Assembly (NCBI GenBank): GCA_012295275.1 | Contig: CM022672.1 | Location: 5,492,443-5,556,442 of the forward strand | Reading direction: 5' to 3' | Source: Chrysomallon squamiferum | Lineage: Eukaryota > Mollusca > Gastropoda > Neomphalida > Peltospiridae | Length of the DNA stretch: 64,000 nucleotides | Shown here: piece by piece, positions 38,830 through 50,243 of the stretch | Layout of the letters: each line of letters opens with the position of its first letter | How positions within the stretch are numbered: position 1 is the stretch's first letter | The notes under the pieces: generated by a model | The model's input: only the letters and a program-made list of their open reading frames with translations | Databases searched by the model: none | What the model was told of the DNA's origin: nothing | Translations under genes and position numbers: made by a program

Positions 38830-40413
38830 TAAGAATGACAGCTTGTCTGTCCACTGGTGTATCTGTATCAGGTGGATTCAGAGTTAATTATGAAAAATTA
38901 TACACACTTTCTATTTAGCCATCTCTTTAAAAATATATAAATATTTCATATATAAAATAATAAAGAATTTGAATAAAAATCCATATTATGTGATAAACAA
39001 GTCAATTTTATATTTCATATTTGGGAACATCCATAAAACACATGCATACTACTAAATAAAGGAAATGTTATTAATTTGTTTAATGTATTAAGTAGTTAAG
39101 TTAATTACAGAATACTGAACAAACACTTTAAAAGAATATTACTCAAATTAAATGTCTTTTGAGAAAAAATGACATTCACTGGAGCATTTCATGTACAGTG
39201 ATATAATATGTATTAAATCCAGTCACTCTATAATCCACTCTTTGCATGTAATACTTTATCACCCATCCTCAGGACAAACATCATTTAGGGATGGACCCTT
39301 ATATTTAAAAATATTTAGAAAATTAAAAAATAAATTTGACCATTTTGACACAATGATAATACAAATGCACATATTCTTTAATTTTCTGTTTGGTTTAAAT
39401 AAAAAAGACGTTTATATAAGAAATTCAGGACAAATTACAGAAGTTAAGGAAGTTTTCCTAATGACTAGTTTTTACTAATACATGTATTAGTAGTAATAAA
39501 ATTTGACACTAACATAACAAGCCTATGGTAAATCATGGAAGTTGCCTTTTTGTTTCTTTGCATTTCCATCAATAAAGAACCTGAATTATAATGATGGAAT
39601 TCTGCCTGATTTACACTGTAATTTGGTAAAGAGTCAGTAAACAAATGGCACGGCCACTGTTATCTGGAGACAAATGAAATACACAAACTAGATAGCAGCT
39701 TATTCTTTAAACGAAATCTGTAACATAACGACTGTGTGTTTGGAAGTAAAACTGTAACTTCTGTTGTGAGCTAGTGGTGTGGAATGGTCTGTGAAGAATG
39801 AACATTCCAGTAAGGCAGTCTGGAAAATCCATTGTCAAAATGGAAATTCTTTCCAACATGAAATTAAAACAAAAAAAATTCAACATTAAGGCAGTCTTTT
39901 TACCATGGAAAATGTGGCACTGGTAAGAAGCCCTTGTTGCTGCAGCAACAGTATAAAGAAAACTCTTTTATGACCAACAAATGGAACAGACGCAGATATA
40001 TCGTGGTCACTGTGTGAATGATTAAACTTGCTACCATGGAAATAGTGACAAGGAGATGTCATTGCTATGGTAACAAAATATGAAAACTCCCACAGTATTT
40101 TGTTTTGCTATTTCTTTTAACAAAAATGAAGATATCCCAGGTAACCGAGTAAAAAAAGTTGCTTTAAAGAAAGAAAAAAAAACTTGTCACAAGCATTTCA
40201 TAAAACACCACTGTTATAGAAGAAACACTCTTTAAGCTGACATCTAGATCTGCTAAACACCACTGACAAACATATTCCTTTCTTTGTTCTGCTATTTCCA
40301 TGACAACCTGCTGATTCCATTTCTCATCAACTCTGTTCATATCCTGGATTTAGGCAGTTCAAGCTAAATGAAGCCATCAAAACTCTATAATAACATCTGG
40401 ACAGAATTCTCAT

Positions 40414-41169
40414 CTAAATGTTGCCTGCAGCAAAGTTGCTTATAATCTGGCAGACACTTGGAGTGAAGCCAGCAATGTCCAGCATATTGCGATCGTTGTT
40501 GTCTGCATGATGTACATGTCCTGAAGTCAGTCCACAGGTGACCAACCTATTACAACACAATATCATCATCAAAGTCACACCAATAATATAAATAAAATAA
40601 AAATACTTTTCAGAAAAGGGATTTTCTTTTTTTTTAGACTGACAATGACAAAATTTTATTTAACATTACACTAGATGAATTTAACTTGTAATAAAAATTG
40701 TTTCAATAAAATTATTTTCTTATTCTTTTTAAGCTGCTTATATGATTACACATTCTTGTTTATAGTAATGTATACTACATAATGAAAAAAATATATATAA
40801 AAAAAACTGGGTAGCTTAGAAAAAAAGGAATATGTCAATGACTGTCATTGACAGATTTCATCTAAGGTCACACGGAATCATAAATAATGGTAAAGAACCA
40901 GACAAAGGAATGGATTATTGTTGCAGTCTGTTACTAACTTTGCTTGAGGTAGATTCATTTCTCTGCGATATTTTTGCATTGCACCAGCTGGTTGGTCCGT
41001 GGAATCTTTGCAGTCAGTCAGAATAACGAACACATCAAAAGAAAGCTTCTTACTTTCTGCCCAACGTATAGGAGCTGACAGGTCACTCACAATAGTCTGC
41101 GTCTGACAATAACAAAATAACATCTGTCCATATTTATTAAGTCAACTAATAAACTGATTTAAAATAATG

Positions 41170-41202
<33 letters not shown>

Positions 41203-44200
41203 GCAATAATAACAATAATAATAATAATAATAATAATAATCAGTAACAATAATAATAGTAATAATATAACTAAATAATTATAACAACGATAACAGTAACA
41301 GAAGTAAAAACTTTAGAAGTTAAATTTTAATTTTTTTAATTTTATGGTTTTTTTGTTAGTAATGTTAATAATGTTAATCATTAATGATAGAGAAAATATG
41401 CTGCCAGTGTCATTCACAGAATCATTTATACAAATTTCCCCAAGAAAAAGAATTATAATATATGTCCGATCACTTTTCACTATAAAGCTGCAGCAGCTGC
41501 CAGGTGAAATAAAGAGGAAAATATATAAATAATTTAATAAATTGGTTTACAGTTTAAATTAAAATACAGTTTACACAAACACATAGCAGTTATTAAGAGA
41601 AACAATTTGTTTACATTTTTTTCTTAAATCATCATGGAAACATTAATGCATATATCCAGATGTTTAAGACTTGTTTTTAACAGAAATCAGCTCAATGGGT
41701 GAAATGATGAAAATTACAAATGGTGAGAAATAAAACCAGGCAACTGAACAATCTTTTCCACTAAAAATAACAATGGAGCAAACTGAGATGTCTTTGTTAA
41801 AAAATCATTCATTCAGTCATTCTTCTGAGATAAATCATACTCTGTAAACTGACAAACTGGATTTACCGAAGATGAGGCATCGGCAATTTCCTTGCAGATC
41901 TCGGTCACTTTCTGGTCTTTAGTCAGTGAAAGTGGTGTCACCTCTGACACAAAATACACCAGTTGGCACTGAGGTTCCAAACTGACCATGATGTGAGCAA
42001 GTCCTGCAGCAGCGTATGTAGGGGTCAGAGCTTCAGTCCCACGCACAGAGGTGCCTCGATGTGGCCCATGTGTTCGGGTGTGGTTCAAACCAAGTTTCAC
42101 AGCTATCAGGAAGCTCTTGTTGGTCTTAGGCACGTTCTGTACATTTTTTGAATTAATAAATTACATAAAACATTTAACAAATAATACAAATAAAAAAATC
42201 TCAGAAATCGAATACGATCCATGTTATGGAAATTTTCATCATTTTGGAAATAAAAGAATTTTAATTTATAATGTTTTGCAATGACATAAATGCCATCCCT
42301 AATTTATTCTAATTCATTATTTTTTAAACGATCTTAATCTGATAATTGGTATTTTCCCCAAAATATATTTAAACACAAAATACTTTCTTATTTTAAATCA
42401 TTTATTAAAAGCTGCATTAAAACAGTACCAATCAAGCGTAACACTATTTCAATCATTTAAGCCAGGAACAGGTTCTAATCAGACTTTTTATTGTAATTGC
42501 TGCAAAAAGGTAAAACTGTTTTTAATTCTTTAATTATGAAAAACAATTCACCTCTTTAACAGCAGAGACAACTGCTGAGCCCAGAGATTTCACAATTTCA
42601 TCATTGCTCTTCAGTTTGTCCTTGTTCTTGTATATGTTGTGTTCATACAATCTAAGAGCCACCAACACCAACATGGGGTCAATTCTGAAGAAGAAAAAAA
42701 ACAATCTTTTTAATTTTCAAGTATTATCGATGTTAGTCTAAAAGCCACTGACTAATAAAACTAGAACATTTCAAAATTATAATGCAGTTTTCTCATTTAA
42801 GAAATATTTTAGGCTAAACATCTTTATCAATATTTGAACAAAATATGAAAGTAATTGACTGACAGGAAAAAAAAAAAAAAAAAAAAAAAAAAAAGAATAT
42901 TAACAATAAAAATCATACCCTGATGATTTAATTTCATCAGAGTTGTTGAGTCTTGAAGCCACTGTAGCTGCTGCTTGGGTGCCGTTCTCCAGCAAACCAA
43001 TACTGGTCATCTTACCAAAACTGTTCAACAGTTCCGGCAAAGGGAGATTACTCACTAGTGCAGTCCAAACCTAATATAGATATATATAATTCAAAATAAA
43101 TGAAAAATATATTTCAGAGAATTAGATCAAAGGAAAAGAATGAGGTTAATGCCAAAATGTAAGTAATCCTAGTGTAAAGTTTAATACAGAAACTAAATTC
43201 CTCATTCTTTGCATTAATAAATCATTCAATTTGATTACGATAAAATCTTGATAAAATTTTGCTTTAATTTGTTCTTTAACAAATATAAATTTCCTAACAC
43301 ACCTCCACTGATTTCAGCATCTTGGTGGGTACATGTTCCTTAGCGAGACTGTATTTCTCTACAAGTCTTGCTATTTGTTGTTCATCTGATGAGTGCTTTA
43401 CAGTGTCAACAGCCTCAAGGTACTGGAAAATATCCTTAACCTCACTTGAAGAATCTTCCTCTGCCATCTGCCTAGCAGCCTCAATTCCTTTTGCTATGTA
43501 TTTCAAAACAATGCCAACACCTACCAAATTGTATATAAAAAAAATATATACATACAGATCATTTAAAAAAAAACAAAACATTTTGATTGTTACCAAATTG
43601 GTCAAATTTACTGTTAAATCATTTAAGTCAGTGATGTAGTTTGAGTCATGATTAAAAGTAGATCAGCAAATTTTAACACAAACTGTTTTGTACATAAAAA
43701 TTAATAAACCCCTGTACAATCACATTCCTATTTACATGAAATTAACCTAACTTAAAGTGTTTTAGCTGACTAATACAAAACTGTTTAAAACAGAGAACAA
43801 AATACATCTGCTAAAAAAAAGATAATAACTGCTTTTAAGAGAGAGAGAGAGAAAAAAATAATAATAACAATAATAATAGTAAAATGATTTTTTTTTACAA
43901 ATTTAAAAAATAAAACAATAATAAGAATATCAGAACCTAATTTTGTACAATTTATTAGAAGTAGTTTTTAGGATAATTACACCACTGTAAATTATTACAG
44001 AGCTATACAGCAATAAAAAAAAAAAACACCTGGGTTGATGGCTACATAACTAATATTAATATAATAAATTAAATTTACTATATAATTAACTATGTACTAG
44101 ATAAAAATCTGGATTGATGGTTTTTAATAGAATTAAATAAATTAAAATCACTGTATAACAAAATTACAATACACTAGACACAAACCTGGGTTGCTGGCTT

Positions 44201-44690
44201 TAATATGGCTCAGTCTGAAGAGATCAATATGCGACCAGCCTGCTGATGTTTTGAATCTCGTCGTCAACTCTGCTAGATCTTTGCCCTTTTTTGAGTTGTA
44301 CCATGTGTGCACCATATTGCGCAGAGCTCTACCCCAGCCCTTCTGTGACTCTGCCACACTCATGGCATATTGCACAAAGCCGAAAAGATCGCTGGGTAGA
44401 ACACAGATCTCTAGGACAGCCTTGAACGCAGCTTGTTTTGTCTTCTGGCATTCTGTCCTGACGCACACAGCAAGTGTGATGAACATCCCAGTTCGGTTCA
44501 CATATTTCTTCTCACTGTGGCACCTGACAACCTCTCGTACAACCTCCTCACCTTTACCATCACCCAGCAGGTTCATCAGAAAGGCAGGTACTGGCCCCAC
44601 CGGTGAACCACACACCTTTAAACACGAATCTGAACCGAAACACAGGAATCTCTGCAATCTGTCCATGTCATTCATGTCACTGTTGCCCAT
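40414..44690 (-). CDS. RO60: 60 kDa SS-A/Ro ribonucleoprotein (Ro60/TROVE2)
   Basis: A ring-shaped protein that binds Y RNAs and misfolded small RNAs. Seven exons on the minus strand, 44690-44186, 43520-43303, 43070-42919, 42684-42552, 42136-41867, 41102-40939 and 40546-40414, join without frame conflict to 524 residues; human has 538. The HEAT-repeat TROVE ring is well conserved: DRLQRFLCFGSDS (10-22), TKQAAFKAVLEIC, GWGRALRNM, GWSHIDLFRLSHIK, LVALRLYEH. The C-terminal von Willebrand A fold follows (FLIAV at 345-349, DVFVILTD ending at Asp456, NMLDIAGF). The first MIDAS motif, DxSxS in vertebrates, reads KLGLN here (350-354). The GGTDCS loop reads IVSDLS (430-435). An in-frame TAA just upstream fixes the start. 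A 5' UTR exon (about 44691-44848) and a non-coding first exon ending at 45948 are suggested by good splice sites. Confidence 0.95.
41169..41242. repeat. (AAT)n microsatellite in RO60 intron
   Basis: A TAA/AAT trinucleotide run with a few substitutions, in the intron between RO60 exons 5 and 6. Confidence 0.9.
42867..42894. repeat. Poly-A tract in RO60 intron
   Basis: A run of 28 A bases in the intron between RO60 exons 3 and 4. On the transcribed strand it is a poly-U run about 180 nt upstream of the exon 4 acceptor. Confidence 0.9.
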
Positions 44691-45948
44691 GGCGACTTAT
44701 CACTTTGAAGGATGATGGTCTGATAACAACTCAGATTCAGTAGGGGGGTAAGGACTGTCGCTTTCTTCGAAATGGATTTCGGCTGCTAAGCTAGTGTTTG
44801 TGCATGTGGATCTCGTTTCACTGCAGGCTGATTGCAGAGTAAGAAATTCTGAAAAAATTACAATTTTAAAAAAATGTTAAGATGACTGTACCTGAAAGAA
44901 TACATTTTGACTACTGAAAATTTTTCCTTTGAAAATACACTACAATCTGATGATTTATAAACTGACTATATATTTTTTTTACTGACAACTCAAAATAATT
45001 ATTCAGGGGTAACATATGTAGTACCAATGGTTAAGTCCATTACCACCCCTCAGGTAAACAGAATAAAAATATTAAAGATAATAAAATTTATTAGTTTATT
45101 AACATTTAATAGATTTACTCTCTGCAATATAAGATCATTTTGTGTAATCTGCACTTCAGTAAGTAAAATGGTGTCTCATTTGGAATAAGGTCATTAATTA
45201 AACTTTCTAGATGAATTTTAACTTGCAATTAATAATATGAACTATTTGAAGTCAATTAATAATGCATTTCATTTTCAGTACAAAATTAACACATAATTTG
45301 AAAGTGACTGTTAATAAAGTTTATTAAGAACGTTTTTTAAAAGGCTATCTCACATAATGTTATAAATATAATAAAAGGATAAATAATTTTAAATCAGAAA
45401 TACTTTGTTAATATTTGGGCAAATTATAATCATCCATTTTGCAGAAATATAGGTACAGTGGTATGTTTTATGCTGTGGACTTTCACCGTTCTACCACTAA
45501 AGCTATTAATAATAACATTCACTGTATTAGTCAGCGCGAGGCACAATACATTTAATGAAATTTAATATTTACAGAAATTATCATTATTCAACGCTGCCAC
45601 CAAGTTGACCCCAAACATTAAATTATTTATATAATGATTTTTGACAATGATATTAGTTAGTGTAAAAATAAAAAGTGTAGAAAATAAAACGTGATTCAAT
45701 TAAATGATAACATCAACAAATGTTATTCAGTGAGTTAAATTACCATCTCTTTAACTAGTGTAAGTTTATCCTGGAGCTAAGTCGTTTAATTGTTAACCAA
45801 ATCATTATTATCCTTCAAAATTCTGCCTATTCTTAATCCAAAAGTAACTCTAAAACATTATTTGTAAATATCAGTTTTTAAAACTTTTTCAGATTTCCAT
45901 CTTCAAAGCAAATATTATCATGCTTGAGTTAATCCAAGAAATCTTACC
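44691..45948 (-). other. RO60: RO60 5' UTR and 5' UTR intron
   Basis: On the minus strand a donor CTGGTAAGAT (exon end at 45948) and an acceptor TTTTTTCAG (exon start at 44848) define a probable 1.1 kb 5' UTR intron, 45947-44849. The intron is AT-rich with no other recognised content. The exon 44848-44691 runs into the start codon. Confidence 0.55.
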
Positions 45949-46289
45949 AGCCCTTTCTCATGCTACCCCCATCTGTGCAAAACGTCATTAATTTACGCCG
46001 TGTGCTCCAAATTTCCGAAATATTCCGAATGCTCGTAGATTTTGTTTCTTGCTGAACAAACGAAAACTTCCGACGTATGTCGGATTTCCACGATTCATTA
46101 ACAAGTTGGAAAGCTGCTTTTTCAATTAATTTTGTTAAAAAATGTTGTTAAGTTAACAGTTAAAATCTAATTTAATCGATTTTAATTTAGATTTTGTGTT
46201 ATCGTATAAAAAGTCAAAAACGTATTACAAATTATTTTGTTTATACGAAACTCATACTTACAAGTCACATGATCTAATTTGGAGTGAAA
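45949..46289. promoter_or_regulatory. Bidirectional promoter RO60 / ATP6V1G
   Basis: About 340 bp separate the putative RO60 first exon and the ATP6V1G start codon, which are divergently transcribed. The segment has clearly more CG dinucleotides than its flanks. It has ETS-like CTTCCG at 46067-46072 and ATTCCG repeats near 46022. A perfect palindromic site, TCCGAC-GTAT-GTCGGA, lies at 46069-46084. No TATA box is evident. Divergent sharing is inferred from layout. Confidence 0.6.
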
Positions 46290-46987
46290 ATGGCGAGTCA
46301 AACCGCTGGCATTCAGCAGTTGTTAGCTGCCGAAAAACGTGCAGCAGAGAAAGTAGCCGAAGCAAGAAGACGTAAGAAAGTCATTGTCACTTGTATAATT
46401 ATATAATGAAATTAAGATCAAATTAATTTATATTCATAATGTCTTATATCATAATGTAGTTTTAAACCAGTAAATACTTTTGATTTATGCACTCATGATC
46501 CGCACTGGTCGTAAATATTAATATACTATATAGACTTTAGAAAATATTGTTTTCTAAAATGATTTTTGTTTTTTATCATGTGATTAAACCTAATAATTTT
46601 ATTGTTATTCCAAATATTTTTTTGTATAAATAACTGAATCTATTAGTGTTAAACAACGATGAACATAATGATTGATAATCAGATGATCATGATGATTCAG
46701 TATCATGACCACAAAGTGATTTGTGAACAATCATGATTGTAATGCAGGTCTGCTATATACATAATATTGTTAGTCATATATTAACATATATTAGCATTTT
46801 TGCCATCATATGGAAATCAATTATACCATTTTCAACAACATTATAATATGCTGTATTTGTCAAAAATTATTTAAAACAGATATGTAAACTTCAGGGACAA
46901 TATGTACAGATAATGTCATAACCCAGAAATGTTCTGGATGGAAAAAATATGGCTGACAGGTGATAAAAAAAATTTCCCCAGCTCTGT

Positions 46988-47020
<33 letters not shown>

Positions 47021-47749
47021 ACGTGTACGTGTGCGTGTGTGTGCAGAATATTAAATTTAAATTTATATTTTATTATTAAATTTACAGGGAAAGCTAGTCG
47101 ACTAAAGCAAGCTAAAAAGGAAGCTGATACAGAAATAAATGCATACAGGGCAGAGAGAGAAAGGCAATACAAGGAATATGAAGCCAGGGTATTTTATTTA
47201 AAATATTTTAATACGTAGCTGTATACTGCTTATAAGTGTGTGAATAGAGTTTGTGTACAAACCTTAAACTAAATGATTGGAAGTCTTGCTGTTGTGTACG
47301 GAAAAGAAAAATTCAGCGTAAATATACATTGACAGCATTAGTAATACAGAAACTTATGTGAATGATCCTAAAATAATGTTTTAAAACTATTTCACTTTAA
47401 AAATTGGTTTAAGCAAATATAATGTAATTTTTAAAAATAGTTTTCATTGTATTGTGATCAGTATACATAGCTTGAGAATCATAACAGTTTTTATTGGAGC
47501 TAAATACATTATTAGATGAAAAAATGAATTCAGACAAACATCATAAGTTTGTATCATTGCAATTTATATATATTTTTACAGGTTTTAGGTTCTCGAGGTG
47601 ATATGGAAAGTAAGATTGAAGAGGGCACACGCAAGAATATTAATGAACTGAATGAGAATGTACGTCGCAACAAAGAGAAGGCGATACGTCGATTGCTGGA
47701 AATTGTGTATGACATCCAACCTGAACTACACATCAACCTCCAGTTATAG
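46290..47749 (+). CDS. ATP6V1G1: V-type proton ATPase subunit G
   Basis: Peripheral-stalk subunit of the cytosolic V1 sector; with subunit E it forms the stator that links V1 to the membrane sector. Exons 46290-46371, 47088-47188 and 47582-47749 join in frame to 116 residues; vertebrate G subunits have 118. The N-terminus [20 protein letters not shown] matches the highly conserved family start. [14 protein letters not shown]-type heptads make a long helix rich in Lys, Glu and Arg; here the motif reads [20 protein letters not shown]. Exon 3 continues [18 protein letters not shown] and ends [13 protein letters not shown], like vertebrate CDIRPEIH. An AATAAA at 47776-47781, 27 bases after the stop, is a likely polyadenylation signal. 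Vertebrate paralogues G1-G3 arose later, so the symbol means the single invertebrate G subunit. Confidence 0.96.
46372..47087 (+). other. ATP6V1G intron 1
   Basis: A 716-bp intron, donor GTAAGAAA and acceptor TTTACAG, AT-rich with a GT microsatellite near its 3' end. No other element is recognised. Confidence 0.9.
46991..47043. repeat. (GT)n microsatellite
   Basis: A GT run with GTACGTGTACGT interruptions, ending about 45 bp before the acceptor of ATP6V1G exon 2. Confidence 0.95.
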
Positions 47750-50243
47750 AGAACAGAAAACTATCTAAATTTAGTAATAAAAAATGATTTGATATATGGC
47801 ATTATTCATATATTGTAGTCACTATAATGTATTTGGATTCAGTAACATCAAACATTTAATTAAAAAAAAATAAAAAATTGATAAAATGTTTAGCATAATA
47901 AATATAATGCCTTTTATTGGTTTAGTAATTGGTTTGGATTTAGTGTATGTTAATTAAAATAAAAAATAAATTTCATCTTCAACAAATGTTTGGCAGTAAA
48001 GTTAGATGATTGAATATGGAAACTTTTATAAAATATATGAGGCTGTTGGATGTCCTGTGATATTTTATTTTTATTTTTTGTGAGAAATGTGTAAGAACTA
48101 ATTAGTCTTGAGAAAAAACAAAATGCTTCTTCATTTATCAACATTCACTGTTAATACTTCTTTATCATTTGGTAGATGTCTACTAATGAGTGCAAAATTG
48201 TTGTTTTGCCCCTGAAAAGAAAGGATTTCAAATATACGTTTTAAGATTATAAATGTGGGTTTATGGTCTGTCACCCAGGACATCTATTATTATAATATCA
48301 ATAATAATAATAGAAAGTAATCTGTAATTATAGAGATTTATTTAACTAAATTTGCAGATGTTTCAGAAAGTAAAATAAGTAATTTTAGAAACAAAATTAA
48401 AGGAAAATACTGAATATTGTTATTTCAGTTTAGTTTTGAAACTTTTTTTTTACTGGACTAAATCATGCTAGAGACGTGTCACATTTGTTTTGCTGAAAGA
48501 TTCAATAAATGTAGTAATACAATTACATCAGGATAGTTTCAGAATTTCAGAAAAATGTTTGACAATAAATAATACACTGTTAACACAATAGATTATTTTT
48601 AAAAAAATGAGGAAAAAAAGATGATCTGAAACGGTTTGCATTAAATGTATTCTCTCCATCTGCATATAGTTTGGTAAAACTATCTCTGTCATTCCTTATT
48701 TCAGTTCATTGTGAGGCTGTTCTCATAATAATTGGTAATTTTATTCCCGAAATTGTTACAGCCTTTTGTTATAAAAAAAGTTTCAGAATATGTAATAATA
48801 AATAACAAGAATTATTATTATTGTAATTTTTCTATCATTTTATCAAAGTGTGATAGATAACAAAAATTTTGAAATAGTTGTAAAATAATTTTTAATTTTT
48901 TTTAAAAAGTTTGAAGATCTTTTCATCATGTCCATTAAAAAAAAAAAAAATCTTGTAATAATGACTAAAAAATGGGAACAATAACATTCGTTCTGAAATG
49001 GAACCATGGATGTAAATATTCTGTTGTGTATGTTTGAATAGTATCATTAAATGTATCAGTAATAGGAAGATAATAAATTATTATTCAAGTCTGGGTTATT
49101 AGTGTTGTTCTTTTCTGTTGACAAAATTTACCTTTAGAGTAATGTTTATAGACATAATGAGCTAGAGTTCATTAACCCCTTTGTGTTCCAGCCAGTGCCA
49201 CAGATCTGATTATACAAATCAGGAAGCACTATCCAAAGACATTCTTTATTGAGAAACTGTCAATATGAACAAATCAAGGATATAATATGAGCTGGACAAC
49301 CACACTGACTGGAAAATGCTTTAGAGAGAAAATCTTCATCATTCCAAAAATCTTTTAGAAAAAAAAAAAATTTCTCATGTGCAGTTTCTGTTTATTTTCC
49401 AAAACTGGTTTTATGTACCACTTTTCCTGTATCCTATGTCATTCATTCATGCAATCATATACATACATACATATTATTTTTTTGATGATAAACATTGTTC
49501 ATTGACCATTTCCTTGTGATAAGCAAATATATCCACTCAATTTTATTGCCATTAATTGTGGTAATTGGATTTACTTCATGGTCTTAAACAGATTTGTACT
49601 ACAAGTGGTGGTTGCACCCATAGTAAGTCCCAAGTATCGTATCAGCCCAGAAGCAGAAAATACCATTATGAGAATGTGAAATTTAATTATACAGTGAAAG
49701 GGTTAAAGGCAAATGGCTGTTTGTCCTGTCTGATAAAGGTTAAATAAAAGATCCCTTGCTGTTAATCAATAAAATGACAATTTGCAGAAACAATCAGGTT
49801 AAAACTTTTTATTCCATTAAATTTTTATCACCACCATTTTTCTTAATATGGTGGTCGAATAAAATAATAAATAAAATATAAAAAAAACACCTTTTAAAGT
49901 TCTCCATAAGTGATGTATAAAGCTGATTTTTAATTATTTCTTCGTGGTTGGAACAATGGTATTTTAAAATTTCACCCGTGATTAAAAGGTTAATAAAAAA
50001 TAATGTTAAAAGATTTACATGTTCATATCTTATAGCACATAATTATAAGAAAGTTTAAAAACAATAAAATGTTTTCATTTCATAAATTAACAATAACAAA
50101 TGTTTTTAAAACATCACAGGAATCTAAAACATGATATAAAATTTGACATTTTGTCTTTTTAATAAATTAAAGTAAAAAATTCTCTTGCCACTGAAGGTAA
50201 AATTACAACAATTCAAGCGGAGAAGAGGATCATGGGATAAATG
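47750..50243. other. Convergent interval between ATP6V1G and DROSHA
   Basis: AT-rich sequence between the ATP6V1G stop and the DROSHA stop on the opposite strand. It presumably contains both 3' UTRs. TTTATT at 49808-49813 reads AATAAA on the DROSHA strand, about 430 nt after its stop. No other gene or mobile element is recognised. Confidence 0.6.
47776..47781 (+). promoter_or_regulatory. Likely ATP6V1G polyadenylation signal
   Basis: Canonical AATAAA 27 bases downstream of the ATP6V1G stop codon. Use of this site would give a very short 3' UTR. Other AATAAA sites occur later in this AT-rich stretch. Confidence 0.5.

Larger units (their letters stand above)
32208..40413. other. Convergent interval between ABHD14 and RO60 (3' UTRs and intergenic)
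   Basis: Both flanking genes end towards this 8.2 kb. An AATAAA at 35696-35701 could end a long ABHD14 3' UTR. The side towards RO60 (about 36.6-40.4 kb) has mRNA-like CAT/GTC-rich composition near 39.5-40.4 kb and may be RO60 3' UTR. Microsatellites include TATG (about 35010-35042), poly-A (35115-35140, 36940-36964) and TA (38797-38826). No further exon or gene is recognised. An open frame at 35911-36174 (minus) matches nothing. Confidence 0.55.

Noticed and set aside
40931-41102. RO60 exon 6 ending at TTA/GTAACAG
   Set aside because: That donor would put the last exon out of frame. The donor GTTAGTAA at 40938 restores KLVTCGLTSG, matching vertebrate KLIVCGMTS.
44191-44715. 174-codon plus-strand frame
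   Set aside because: It is the antisense shadow of the large first coding exon of RO60.
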